A stretch of DNA of 64,000 nucleotides, taken from NCBI RefSeq assembly GCF_041320275.1, contig NZ_CP162023.1:3348001-3412000 (forward strand), written 5' to 3'. Shown piece by piece: positions 51,321 to 59,706 of the stretch. The notes beneath the pieces are model-generated. The model did no database searches. It worked only from the letters and a program-made list of their open reading frames with translations, and was not told the DNA's origin. How positions within the stretch are numbered: position 1 is the first letter of the stretch; every line of letters starts with the position of its first letter. Position numbers and translations under genes: made by a program. This stretch comes from Mumia sp. Pv4-285. Its GTDB lineage: Bacteria > Actinomycetota > Actinomycetes > Propionibacteriales > Nocardioidaceae.

Positions 51321-51372
51321 GTTGCGCTCTCAACAACGCAACGTGCGATACGCAACACGCTTGGTCTAGTCT
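51321..51372. promoter_or_regulatory. iclR2/purU divergent promoter with repeated GCAAC half-sites
   Basis: GTTGC (51321-51325) pairs with GCAAC (51338-51342). A further GATACGCAAC at 51347-51356 equals the right half of the betB site. TAGTCT at 51367-51372 is a -10 box 7 bp before the iclR2 GTG at 51380, so that mRNA is probably leaderless and the half-sites cover its -35 region. Confidence 0.6.
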
Positions 51373-51379
51373 CGCTATC

Positions 51380-52144
51380 GTGAACGAACCGAGCGGCGGC
51401 GTCCAGTCGGTTGACCGCGCACTCATCATCCTCGAGGTGCTCGCGCGGGTCGGCGAGGCGGGTGTCACCGAGATAGCCGGTGAGCTGGGCGTGCACAAGA
51501 GCACCGCCTTCCGTCTCGTCAGCACGTTGGAGTCGCACCGGCTCGTGGAGCAGACGACCGAGCGCGGTCGGTACCGGCTGGGTGTCGGCATCCTGCGCCT
51601 CGCCGGCGCGACGACCGCGCGGCTGGACCTGGTGCAGGAAGCCCGGCCGGTGTGCGTCCAGCTCGCTGCCGACACCGGCGAGACCGTCAACATCGCGGTG
51701 CTCTCGGAGAGCTCGGCGCTGTACCTCGACCAGATCGCGGGCTCGTCGGCCCTGCAGCCGCACAACTGGGTGGGCCAGCACATCCCGCTGCACGCGACGA
51801 GCAACGGCAAGGTGCTGCTCAGTGGCCTGGACGACCAGCGTCTGAAGGAGGTCCTCGGCACGCTCGCACGCTTCACGCCCCAGACCATCACCACGCGACC
51901 CACGTTGCGCGAGGAGCTCGCCCGGGTCCGCGAGCGCGGCTACGCGGTCGCCGTCGACGAGCTCGAAGACGGGCTGACCGCGGTGGCTGCACCCGTCCGC
52001 AACGCGCACGGCGACGTCGTCGCTTCGATCAGCGTCTCGGGGCCCTCGTTCCGACTCACCTCCGAGCGCGTGGAGCAGGCGCTCCCGCAGCTGGTCGCTG
52101 CGGCCGCCGAGGTCTCGCACCGTCTCGGCTGGGGCCACCGATAG
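51380..52144 (+). CDS. IclR-family regulator (IclR2), candidate controller of choline/betaine catabolism
   Basis: 254 residues. The HTH domain, GVQSVDRALIILEVLARVGEAGVTEIAGELGVHKSTAFRLVSTLESHRLVEQ, is followed by an IclR effector domain (SSALYLDQIAGSSALQPHNWVGQHIPLHATSNGKVLLSGL, GLTAVAAPVRNAHGDVVASISVSGPSFRL). The GTG at 51380 was chosen because of the -10 box just before it and the normal family N-terminus; the frame is open upstream. Divergent from purU and followed by betB and betA. The GTTGC-N7-GCAAC motif recurs at their promoters. Confidence 0.9.
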   Translation: MNEPSGGVQSVDRALIILEVLARVGEAGVTEIAGELGVHKSTAFRLVSTLESHRLVEQTTERGRYRLGVGILRLAGATTARLDLVQEARPVCVQLAADTGETVNIAVLSESSALYLDQIAGSSALQPHNWVGQHIPLHATSNGKVLLSGLDDQRLKEVLGTLARFTPQTITTRPTLREELARVRERGYAVAVDELEDGLTAVAAPVRNAHGDVVASISVSGPSFRLTSERVEQALPQLVAAAAEVSHRLGWGHR

Positions 52145-52220
52145 CGCATCAATATTGCGTAACAAGATGCATCTCCTCTTGACGCGTCGCCCTCCTCGCA
52201 CCAGTCTCGGCTCAGGAATA

Positions 52221-52256
52221 GTTGCGCGAGATGCACCGTGTTGCGGGATACGCAAC
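52221..52256 (+). promoter_or_regulatory. Two GTTGC-N7-GCAAC sites before the betaine aldehyde dehydrogenase gene
   Basis: GTTGC-GCGAGAT-GCACC (52221-52237, one mismatch) and GTTGC-GGGATAC-GCAAC (52240-52256, perfect) lie in tandem, the second 31 bp before the start. The second also extends to 6-bp arms. The 7-bp spacer is the same as at 42853 and 59672. Confidence 0.7.
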
Positions 52257-52287
52257 GCGGCGAACTCCGCGGGGAGTGAGGAGCCGG

Positions 52288-53757
52288 GTGCCCGAGCTCT
52301 ACCTCGACGGTTCGTGGACGAGCGCGCGCGGTGGCGCACGCCGCGAGATCCGCTGCCCCGCTGACGGGTCCGCGGTCGGCGATGTCGACGAGGCGACGCC
52401 CGAGGACACCGCAGCAGCGATCGCCGCCGCACGCCACGCCTTCCACGACGGTCCGTGGCCGCGCACGCCCAGTCGGGAGCGCGGCAACCTGCTCCTGAGG
52501 GTGGCCGACCTCCTCGAGCGCGACGCCGACGAGATCGCCCGGTGGGAGTCGCTCGACACTGGCAAACGGTTCATCGAGAGCCAGTACGACGTCGCCGACG
52601 TCGTCTCCGTCTTCCGCCACTACGGCAGGGTGGCCGCCGAGGATGCCGGCCGCGTCGTCGACACCGGCAACCCGGACGTCGTCAGCCGGGTGGTGCACGA
52701 GCCCGTCGGCGTCTGCGCGCTGATCACGCCGTGGAACTATCCGCTGCTGCAGGTCTCCTGGAAGGTCGCCCCGTGTCTCGCGGCCGGCAACACCTTCGTC
52801 CTCAAGCCCAGCGAGCTCACCCCGCACACCGCGATCCACCTGATGCGCCTCCTCGAGGAGGCCGGGCTGCCGCCCGGTGTCGGCAACCTCGTGCTGGGGG
52901 CGGGCGCCGAGGCCGGCGCTCCGCTGGCCACCGACGAGCGAGTCGACCTGGTCTCCTTCACGGGCGGCCTGCAGACGGGACGCCGACTGATGGCGGCAGC
53001 CTCGGCGACGGTGAAGCGCGTGGCGCTCGAGCTGGGCGGCAAGAACCCCAACATCGTGTTCGCCGATGCCGACCTCGACGTCGCTCTCGACTTCGCGCTC
53101 ACCGCTGTGTTCCTGCACTCCGGTCAGGTCTGCTCCGCCGGGGCGCGGCTCCTGGTCGAGGAGAGCGTCCACGACGAGCTCGTCGACCGCCTCGTCGACC
53201 GCGCGACGCGGATCCGTCTCGGCGGCCCGTTCGACGACAAGGCCGAGACAGGACCTCTGACGAGTGCCGAGCATCGCGACAAGGTCGAGGCGTACGTCGC
53301 TCGCGGGCTCGCCGAGGGCGCCGTCCTGCGCTGCGGCGGTCGGCGTCCCGACGATCCCGACCTCGCCGACGGCTACTACTACCTGCCGACCGTCCTCGAC
53401 GGTTGCGACACGTCGATGTCGGTCACCCAGGACGAGTCGTTCGGGCCGATCCTCACGGTCGAGACCTTCACCGACGAGGACGAGGCGGTCCGGATCGCCA
53501 ACGACTCGATCTACGGCCTGGCCGGAGCCGTGTGGACCCAGGACGCCGGCAAGGGACAGCGCGTCGCGGCCGGGCTGCGAATGGGCACGGTCTGGATCAA
53601 CGACTACCACCCGTACGTCCCCCAGGCCGAGTGGGGCGGCTACAAGCAGTCGGGGATCGGCCGCGAGCTCGGGACCGCCGGGCTCGACGAGTACCGCGAG
53701 ACCAAGCACGTGTGGCACAACATCCGACCGGCCGAGCAGCGCTGGTTTCGGGGATAA
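52288..53757 (+). CDS. betB: Betaine-aldehyde dehydrogenase
   Basis: 489 residues, the normal length of BetB. It oxidises betaine aldehyde to glycine betaine with NAD(P). The catalytic Glu249 lies in VALELGGKNPN and the catalytic Cys282 in HSGQVCSAGARLLV; the proton-relay Asn is in ITPWNYPLLQVSWK. The GTG at 52288 follows AGGAG; longer in-frame starts would run through the operators. Located between iclR2 and the choline dehydrogenase gene, which makes its substrate assignment firm. Confidence 0.9.
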   Translation: MPELYLDGSWTSARGGARREIRCPADGSAVGDVDEATPEDTAAAIAAARHAFHDGPWPRTPSRERGNLLLRVADLLERDADEIARWESLDTGKRFIESQYDVADVVSVFRHYGRVAAEDAGRVVDTGNPDVVSRVVHEPVGVCALITPWNYPLLQVSWKVAPCLAAGNTFVLKPSELTPHTAIHLMRLLEEAGLPPGVGNLVLGAGAEAGAPLATDERVDLVSFTGGLQTGRRLMAAASATVKRVALELGGKNPNIVFADADLDVALDFALTAVFLHSGQVCSAGARLLVEESVHDELVDRLVDRATRIRLGGPFDDKAETGPLTSAEHRDKVEAYVARGLAEGAVLRCGGRRPDDPDLADGYYYLPTVLDGCDTSMSVTQDESFGPILTVETFTDEDEAVRIANDSIYGLAGAVWTQDAGKGQRVAAGLRMGTVWINDYHPYVPQAEWGGYKQSGIGRELGTAGLDEYRETKHVWHNIRPAEQRWFRG

Positions 53758-53793
53758 CAGAGTCCGGGGATAGACGGGTAGGCAGCGACGGGC

Positions 53794-55497
53794 ATGGGCG
53801 CAGACCGGTTCGACTTCGTCATCGTGGGAGGCGGCTCGGCCGGGTGCGCGCTCGCGAACCGGCTCTCCGCCGATCCCGGCACTTCGGTGCTGGTGCTGGA
53901 GGCCGGCCGCTCCGACTTCCGCGCCGACCCGTTCATCCACATGCCGGCGGCTCTGCCCTTCCCCATCGGCAACCGGTTCTACGACTGGCGGTACGAGACG
54001 GATCCCGAGCCGAACCTCGACGACAGGCGCGTCTTCCACGCGCGCGGGAAGGTGCTCGGCGGATCCTCCTCGATCAACGGGATGATCTTCCAGCGTGGCA
54101 ACCCGATGGACTACGAGCGCTGGGCGGCCGACCCGGGGATGGAGCAGTGGGACTACCTCCACTGCCTGCCCTACTTCAAGCGGATGGAGACCTGTCTCGC
54201 CGGCGCCGACGAATGGCGTGGTGCCGACGGCCCGCTCGTCCTCGAGCGCGGCCCGGCCGACAACCCCCTCTTCACCGCGTTCTTCGACGCAGCGCAGCAG
54301 GCTGGCTACCCGCTGACCGACGACGTCAACGGCTACCGCCAGGAAGGGTTCGCCCGCTTCGACCGCAACGTCCACCGCGGACGCCGGCTCTCCGCCGCCC
54401 GCGCCTACCTGCACCCCGTACGCCACCGCAAGAACCTCGAGGTGAGGACGCTGGCGTTCGTCACCGGCATCCGGTTCGACGGTACGCGTGCGGTCGGCGT
54501 CGACTACCTGCGCGGCGGGCGGGTGCGTCGTACCGTCCATGCCGGCGAGGTGGTCCTCTGCGGCGGAGCGATCAACACGCCACAGCTGCTGCAGCTCTCG
54601 GGCGTCGGCGACGAGTCTCTCCTGCGCGAGCACGGGATCCCTGTGGTCCAGCACCTCCCCGGCGTGGGTGAGAACGCGCAGGACCACCTCGAGGTCTACA
54701 TCCAGTACGCGTCGAAGCGCCCGGTGTCCATCGCGCCCGGGTTGAAGTGGTGGCGTCGACCGGGCATCGCCTACCAGTGGCTGGTCCACCGGCGCGGGCT
54801 GGGCGCCACCAACCACTTCGAGGGTGGCGGCTTCTGCCGCAGCAACGCCGACGTCGACTACCCGAACCTGATGTTCCACTTCCTCCCGATCGCGATCCGG
54901 TACGACGGGTCCGCACCGACGCAGGGTCATGGCTACCAGGTGCACATCGGCCCGATGTACGCCGACACCCGGGGCTCCGTACGCATCCGATCGCGCGACC
55001 CGAAGGTGCACCCGTCGCTGCGCTTCAACTACCTCTCGACGGCCAACGACCGCCGCGAGTGGGTCGAGGCGGTCCGGGTCGCGCGCGACATCTTGAACCA
55101 GCCGGCGTTCGCCCCGTACAACGCCGGCGAGCTCTCCCCCGGCGTCCAGGTGGAGACCGACGAGCAGATCCTCGACTGGGTGCGAGCGGATGCCGAGACG
55201 GCGCTGCACCCGTCGTGCACGGCGAAGATGGGAACCGACGAGGCGGCAGTCGTGGACCCGGCATCGATGAAGGTCCACGGCCTCGACGGGCTGCGGGTGG
55301 TCGATGCCTCCGTGTTCCCCTACGTCACGAACGGCAACATCTACGCGCCCGTGATGATGGTCGCCGAGAAGGCCGCGGACCTCATCGGCGGTCGTACGCC
55401 CCTCCCTCCGGCCGACGTGCCGTACTACCGCTTTCGCGACGGCACCCCCCTCTATCCGCCCGGCGACAGCCGCAACAGCCAGGAGGAGCACGCATGA
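53794..55497 (+). CDS. betA: Choline dehydrogenase-like GMC oxidoreductase
   Basis: 567-residue FAD enzyme of the glucose-methanol-choline family. The N-terminal FAD motif is [18 protein letters not shown], then [27 protein letters not shown]; the catalytic His lies in [17 protein letters not shown] and the second active-site residue in [20 protein letters not shown]. It oxidises choline to betaine aldehyde. It follows betB by 36 bp, and its stop overlaps the ABC ATPase start, so the importer is co-expressed. Confidence 0.9.
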   Translation: MGADRFDFVIVGGGSAGCALANRLSADPGTSVLVLEAGRSDFRADPFIHMPAALPFPIGNRFYDWRYETDPEPNLDDRRVFHARGKVLGGSSSINGMIFQRGNPMDYERWAADPGMEQWDYLHCLPYFKRMETCLAGADEWRGADGPLVLERGPADNPLFTAFFDAAQQAGYPLTDDVNGYRQEGFARFDRNVHRGRRLSAARAYLHPVRHRKNLEVRTLAFVTGIRFDGTRAVGVDYLRGGRVRRTVHAGEVVLCGGAINTPQLLQLSGVGDESLLREHGIPVVQHLPGVGENAQDHLEVYIQYASKRPVSIAPGLKWWRRPGIAYQWLVHRRGLGATNHFEGGGFCRSNADVDYPNLMFHFLPIAIRYDGSAPTQGHGYQVHIGPMYADTRGSVRIRSRDPKVHPSLRFNYLSTANDRREWVEAVRVARDILNQPAFAPYNAGELSPGVQVETDEQILDWVRADAETALHPSCTAKMGTDEAAVVDPASMKVHGLDGLRVVDASVFPYVTNGNIYAPVMMVAEKAADLIGGRTPLPPADVPYYRFRDGTPLYPPGDSRNSQEEHA

Positions 55498-56528
55498 CCG
55501 ACGCCGCTCTGACAGTCCGAAACCTGTGGAAGATCTTCGGCCGGGGTTCCGACCGGATCGTCGGTACGCCCGACGCCGACCTGTCCCGCGCCGACCTGAA
55601 GACGAAGACGGGATGCGTGGTCGGCGTCCGCGACGTCTCGTTCGACGTGGCACCCGGCGAGGTGTTCGTGGTGATGGGGCTCTCCGGCTCGGGCAAGTCC
55701 ACGCTCGTGCGCTGCCTCACCCGGCTCATCGAGCCCACCTCCGGCCAGGTCGAGATCGACGGGCACGACATCGTCAAGGCGAGTGAGTCCGAGCTCCGAG
55801 AGCTGCGCCGTACCCACGCGTCGATGGTGTTCCAGCACTTTGGGCTCCTGCCGCACCGGCAGGTGATCGACAACGTCGCGTACGGGCTCGAGGTCCGCGG
55901 CATCAGCAAGAAGGAGCGTCGTGCGGCGGCATCCGAGGTGGTCGAGCTGGTGGGCCTGTCCGGATACGAGCGGTCGTACCCCGACCAGCTGTCGGGCGGC
56001 ATGCAGCAACGCGTCGGCCTCGCCCGGGCGTTGGCCAACGACCCCGCGCTGCTGCTGTTCGACGAGCCCTTCTCGGCGCTGGACCCGTTGATCCGCCGGG
56101 ACATGCAGAACGAGGTGATCCGACTGCACCGTGAGCTCGGCAAGACGATGGTCTTCATCACCCACGACCTGCAAGAGGCGCTCAAGCTGGGCGACCGGAT
56201 CCTGATCATGCGCGACGGCGGGATCGTCCAGATCGGCACACCCGACGAGGTGGTCGCGGAGCCCGCGGACGACTACGTCAGGGACTTCACGTCCGAGGTC
56301 CCGCGGTCCCACGTCCTGACGCTGCGCTGGGTCATGCGGGACCCCCGGCCCGACGACTCGAGCGAGGGTCCGGTGATGACGTCGAGCACCGTCGTACGAC
56401 AGGCGGCCCGGGCGGCGCTCGCGTCCGAGCACCCGGTGCGGGTCGTCGACGCCGGCGAGCTGGTCGGCATCGTCGACAGCGACGCGATCATGCGGGTGGT
56501 CGTCGCCGAGGAGGAGGCGCACTCGTGA
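55494..56528 (+). CDS. proV: Glycine betaine/proline ABC transporter ATP-binding protein (ProV/OpuAA)
   Basis: 344 residues. Walker A is GLSGSGKST, the signature is [10 protein letters not shown] and Walker B is [16 protein letters not shown]. The ProV-type opening [27 protein letters not shown], then [21 protein letters not shown], is clear. The C-terminal 70 residues ([16 protein letters not shown]...[19 protein letters not shown]) form only about one CBS repeat, so osmotic gating as in OpuA may be weak. The ATG overlaps the betA stop. Confidence 0.92.
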   Translation: MTDAALTVRNLWKIFGRGSDRIVGTPDADLSRADLKTKTGCVVGVRDVSFDVAPGEVFVVMGLSGSGKSTLVRCLTRLIEPTSGQVEIDGHDIVKASESELRELRRTHASMVFQHFGLLPHRQVIDNVAYGLEVRGISKKERRAAASEVVELVGLSGYERSYPDQLSGGMQQRVGLARALANDPALLLFDEPFSALDPLIRRDMQNEVIRLHRELGKTMVFITHDLQEALKLGDRILIMRDGGIVQIGTPDEVVAEPADDYVRDFTSEVPRSHVLTLRWVMRDPRPDDSSEGPVMTSSTVVRQAARAALASEHPVRVVDAGELVGIVDSDAIMRVVVAEEEAHS

Positions 56529-58528
56529 GCGTGACGACGGCGCGGCCCCGCCTCGACCCGGACACGTCCGCGCCTCCGCAGCCGCCGCGCAGGACGCTCC
56601 CCCGCTGGGCGTGGGCGTTGATCGTCATCGGTGTGTGGATCCTGATCTGGGTGTTCACCAAGGGGCAGGACACGCTCCAGATGCCGCAGCGCGCCCACAC
56701 CGACGTGCAGCAGGCACTCACCGAGTTCCGCGACGCCGTGCTCGCCAGCCGTGACACCAACCCGCTCGTCGAGCTCACCTATCAGATCGGCGCCTGGTTC
56801 GTCGACGTCGTCGACTGGCTCCAGCGCCTCGTGTCGATCCCTGACTTCCCGAGGCCGGTGCCGCAGATCGGGTGGCTCGGTGTCGTCGCGCTCGCGACCT
56901 GGGCCGGTCTGGCGGCGGCCGGCTGGCGGATCGCGATCCTGGTCGGCGCGTCGTTCCTCTCCTTCGGCCTGTTCGGCTACTGGTCGGACTCGATGGACCT
57001 GCTGATCATCACGGGTGTCGCGGTCACGATCGCGATCCTGATCGGACTTCCCCTCGCGGTGTACTACGGCACGGCCGGACGCACCGGGGTGAAGGTCGTC
57101 ACCACCCTCCTGGACCTGATGCAGACGATGCCGACCTTCGTCTATCTCAGCCCGGTCGTGCTCTTCTTCGGCATCGGCGCCTCGGCTGCCGTCGTGTGCA
57201 CCGTCATCTACGCCGTACCCCCGATCATCCGGATCGCCGGCCACGGCATCCGCAACGTCTCGAGGACGACCATCGAGGCGACCGACTCGTCCGGCCAGAC
57301 GCGGTGGCAGCGGCTGACGAAGGTGCAGCTACCGATGGCGCGCTCCACCATCGTCGTGGGCATCAACCAGACGACGATGGCGGCGCTCTCGATGGCGACG
57401 ATCGCCGCCTTCGTCGACGGCCCGGGCCTCGGCCAGCCGGTGCTGTCGGCGCTGGTGCGCAACGACGTCGGCAACGCGTTCGTCCCCGGTGCCCTGATCG
57501 TGGTGATCGCGGTGATGCTCGACCGGACGACCACCGCTGCCAGCGAGGCGTCCGAGAAGGCAGCCCGCGGCCAGATCGACCTCCGCATGCGCCGAATGGT
57601 CCTGGCAGCCACAGGGGTGGCCGCGCTCGTTGCGGTGTGGGTCTCGCGGCAGTACGTCTGGGCGGCGGAGTTCCCCGAGACCTCGTGGGGTGTGACGGTC
57701 GCCGACGGCGTGGACTCGTTCTTCGCCTGGATCACCGAGACGTTCGACGGGCTGACCCAGGCGGTCGCGGACGCGGTGACGTACGGGTTGCTGAACCCGC
57801 TCCAGGAGCTGATCGCGGAGTCGCCGTGGTGGTTGACGGCGCTGGCGATCCTCGCCCTGGCGCTGGTTTTCGGGGGCGTCCGAGCGCTGCTGCCCACCGT
57901 CGTCTGCCTGACGGGCCTGCGCGTCTTCGGCCTCTGGCACGACGCGATGGTCACCCTGACGATGGTGCTGGTCGCCACGGTGCTCGTGATGGCGCTGGCC
58001 GTGGTGCTCGGTGTGTGGATGGCGCGACGCCGGGCGGTCGACCTCGTCGTCCGGCCGTTCCTCGACGCCGGCCAGACCATCCCCCCGTTCGTCTACCTGA
58101 TCCCGGTGCTCGCTCTCTTCGGCCCGTCGCGTTTCACCGCGATCATCGCCGGTGTCGTCTACGCGGCGCCGGTCGCGATCAAGCTCGTGGCCGACGGCGT
58201 CAGAGGCGTCTCCACCACCACGCTGGAGGCTGCCCGCTCCACAGGTTCGACCACCTGGCAGGAGATCACGAAGGTCCAGCTCCCGATGGCACGGGACTCG
58301 CTCGTGCTGGCCGCCAACCAAGGCCTCCTGTACGTCCTCTCCATGGTGGTGATCGGTGGCATGGTCGGTGCCGGCGCGCTCGGCTACGACATCGTGCTGG
58401 GCGCCTCCCGCTCCGAGGAGTGGGGCAAGGGAGCCGCCGCTGGGATCAGCATCGTCCTCCTCGGGATCATGCTCGACCGGATCATGCGCGCCTCAGCCCA
58501 GGAGGACGCGGACTCACACCGGGCGTGA
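56525..58528 (+). CDS. proW: Double-domain glycine betaine ABC transporter permease (two fused ProW units)
   Basis: 667 residues, about twice a normal ProW. The two halves are homologous BPD permease domains. The first has [39 protein letters not shown] (about residues 255-295) and the second [39 protein letters not shown] (about 570-610), each being the EAA-type coupling loop. They are joined by a linker around residues 350-430. One polypeptide could thus make the whole membrane channel. The start overlaps the proV stop (ATGA/GTGA style). Confidence 0.9.
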   Translation: MSVTTARPRLDPDTSAPPQPPRRTLPRWAWALIVIGVWILIWVFTKGQDTLQMPQRAHTDVQQALTEFRDAVLASRDTNPLVELTYQIGAWFVDVVDWLQRLVSIPDFPRPVPQIGWLGVVALATWAGLAAAGWRIAILVGASFLSFGLFGYWSDSMDLLIITGVAVTIAILIGLPLAVYYGTAGRTGVKVVTTLLDLMQTMPTFVYLSPVVLFFGIGASAAVVCTVIYAVPPIIRIAGHGIRNVSRTTIEATDSSGQTRWQRLTKVQLPMARSTIVVGINQTTMAALSMATIAAFVDGPGLGQPVLSALVRNDVGNAFVPGALIVVIAVMLDRTTTAASEASEKAARGQIDLRMRRMVLAATGVAALVAVWVSRQYVWAAEFPETSWGVTVADGVDSFFAWITETFDGLTQAVADAVTYGLLNPLQELIAESPWWLTALAILALALVFGGVRALLPTVVCLTGLRVFGLWHDAMVTLTMVLVATVLVMALAVVLGVWMARRRAVDLVVRPFLDAGQTIPPFVYLIPVLALFGPSRFTAIIAGVVYAAPVAIKLVADGVRGVSTTTLEAARSTGSTTWQEITKVQLPMARDSLVLAANQGLLYVLSMVVIGGMVGAGALGYDIVLGASRSEEWGKGAAAGISIVLLGIMLDRIMRASAQEDADSHRA

Positions 58529-58583
58529 TCGAGCCCGGACGAAAGCCACCACATCGCACCCGCGAACGACGAAGGAGCACACG

Positions 58584-59594
58584 ATGCCGAACGGATGGAA
58601 ACGAGCCGGACGCAAGCACGGCGGCTGGAAGCAGGGAGGGCGACTGGCGGCCGCAGCGTGCGCGATGGCCCTGATCGCGGGCTGCGGCGGCGGCGGCTCG
58701 ATCGACGACCAGACGCAGGAGAACGAGTCGAAGGCCTCCGGCGACTGCGGTGAGGTCAACATGGCGATCAACCCGTGGGTCGGGTACGAGGCCAGCGCCT
58801 ACGTCGTCGGCACGGTGGCGCAGGAGGAGCTGGGCTGCACGATCAACTACAAGGAGCTCAAGGAGGACGTCTCCTGGCAGGGCTTCGGCACGGGTGAGGT
58901 GGACATCGTCATCGAGGACTGGGGGCACCCCGACCTCGAGAAGAAGTTCTTCGCCGAGAGCGGCGACGGGAGCGCGGAGGACTTCGGCCCGAACGGCAAC
59001 GTCGGGATCATCGGCTGGTTCGTCCCGCCGTGGCTGGCCGAGGAGCACCCGGACATCCTCGACTACAAGAACCTCAACAAGTACGCCAAGGAGTTCTCGA
59101 CGAGCGAGTCCGGCGGCAAGGGCCAGTTCCTGGGCGCGGACCCGTCGTACGTGCAGTTCGACGAGGCCATCGTCAACAACCTCGATCTCGACTTCAAGGT
59201 GGTCTTCTCCGGCAGCGAGGCAGCGACCATCACGGCGTTCCAGCGGGCCGAGAAGAACAAGGAGTTCCTGATCGGCTACTTCTACGAGCCGCAGTGGCTC
59301 TTCGCCGACATCGACCTGCAGCGGGTGAAGCTGCCGGAGTACACCGACGGCTGCCAGGACGATCCGGCGAAGGTGGACTGCGACTACCCCGAGACCGAGC
59401 TGAAGAAGATCGTGTCGACCTCGTGGGTCGACGACGGCGGGCCTGCGGTCGACCTGGTCAAGAACTTCACGTGGACCAACGACGACCAGAACCTCGTGGC
59501 GAAGTACATCTCCGAGGACGGGATGGCGCCTGAGGAGGCAGCGAAGAAGTGGATCGACGAGAACCAGGACAAGGTCGACGCCTGGATCGGTTGA
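58584..59594 (+). CDS. proX: Glycine betaine-binding lipoprotein (ProX/OpuAC family)
   Basis: 336 residues. A basic N-terminus and hydrophobic stretch (LAAAACAMALIAGC) end in a lipobox with Cys, so the protein is anchored outside the membrane. The mature part, EVNMAINPWVGYEASAYVVGTVAQEELGC and VDIVIEDWGHP, then GIIGWFVPPWLAEEHPDILDYKNLNKY, matches the type II betaine-binding fold; Trp/Tyr residues of this type form the cation-binding box. AAGGAG precedes the ATG. Last gene of the betB-betA-proVWX operon, closed by a strong stem-loop. Confidence 0.92.
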   Translation: MPNGWKRAGRKHGGWKQGGRLAAAACAMALIAGCGGGGSIDDQTQENESKASGDCGEVNMAINPWVGYEASAYVVGTVAQEELGCTINYKELKEDVSWQGFGTGEVDIVIEDWGHPDLEKKFFAESGDGSAEDFGPNGNVGIIGWFVPPWLAEEHPDILDYKNLNKYAKEFSTSESGGKGQFLGADPSYVQFDEAIVNNLDLDFKVVFSGSEAATITAFQRAEKNKEFLIGYFYEPQWLFADIDLQRVKLPEYTDGCQDDPAKVDCDYPETELKKIVSTSWVDDGGPAVDLVKNFTWTNDDQNLVAKYISEDGMAPEEAAKKWIDENQDKVDAWIG

Positions 59595-59600
59595 CGGACG

Positions 59601-59635
59601 CGCCACGGGCAGGGGTTGACCCCCTGCCCGTGGCG
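59601..59635 (+). terminator. Strong stem-loop terminator after proX
   Basis: CGCCACGGGCAGGGG (59601-59615) and CCCCTGCCCGTGGCG (59621-59635) form a perfect 15-bp stem with a 5-nt loop, 7 bp after the proX stop. It separates the import operon from the dimethylglycine dehydrogenase operon. Confidence 0.85.
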
Positions 59636-59656
59636 GGTGATCCTGGGATCACGTTT

Positions 59657-59688
59657 CGCATCACGAACTACGTTGCATCATACGCAAC
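59657..59688 (+). promoter_or_regulatory. Composite operator before the dimethylglycine dehydrogenase operon (candidate IclR2 site)
   Basis: CGCATCACGAA, 4 bp, then GTTGC-ATCATAC-GCAAC (59672-59688). The arms, spacer length and upstream block match 42838-42869 almost base for base. It lies 19 bp before the ATG. Confidence 0.7.
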
Positions 59689-59706
59689 AGATACCCGGGA
59701 GTGTCC

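Noticed and set aside
51940-55653. A 1237-residue minus-strand frame opposite iclR2, betB, betA and proV
   Set aside because: It is the high-GC antisense shadow of four well-recognised genes; its composition is Arg/Asp/Gly noise with no domain.
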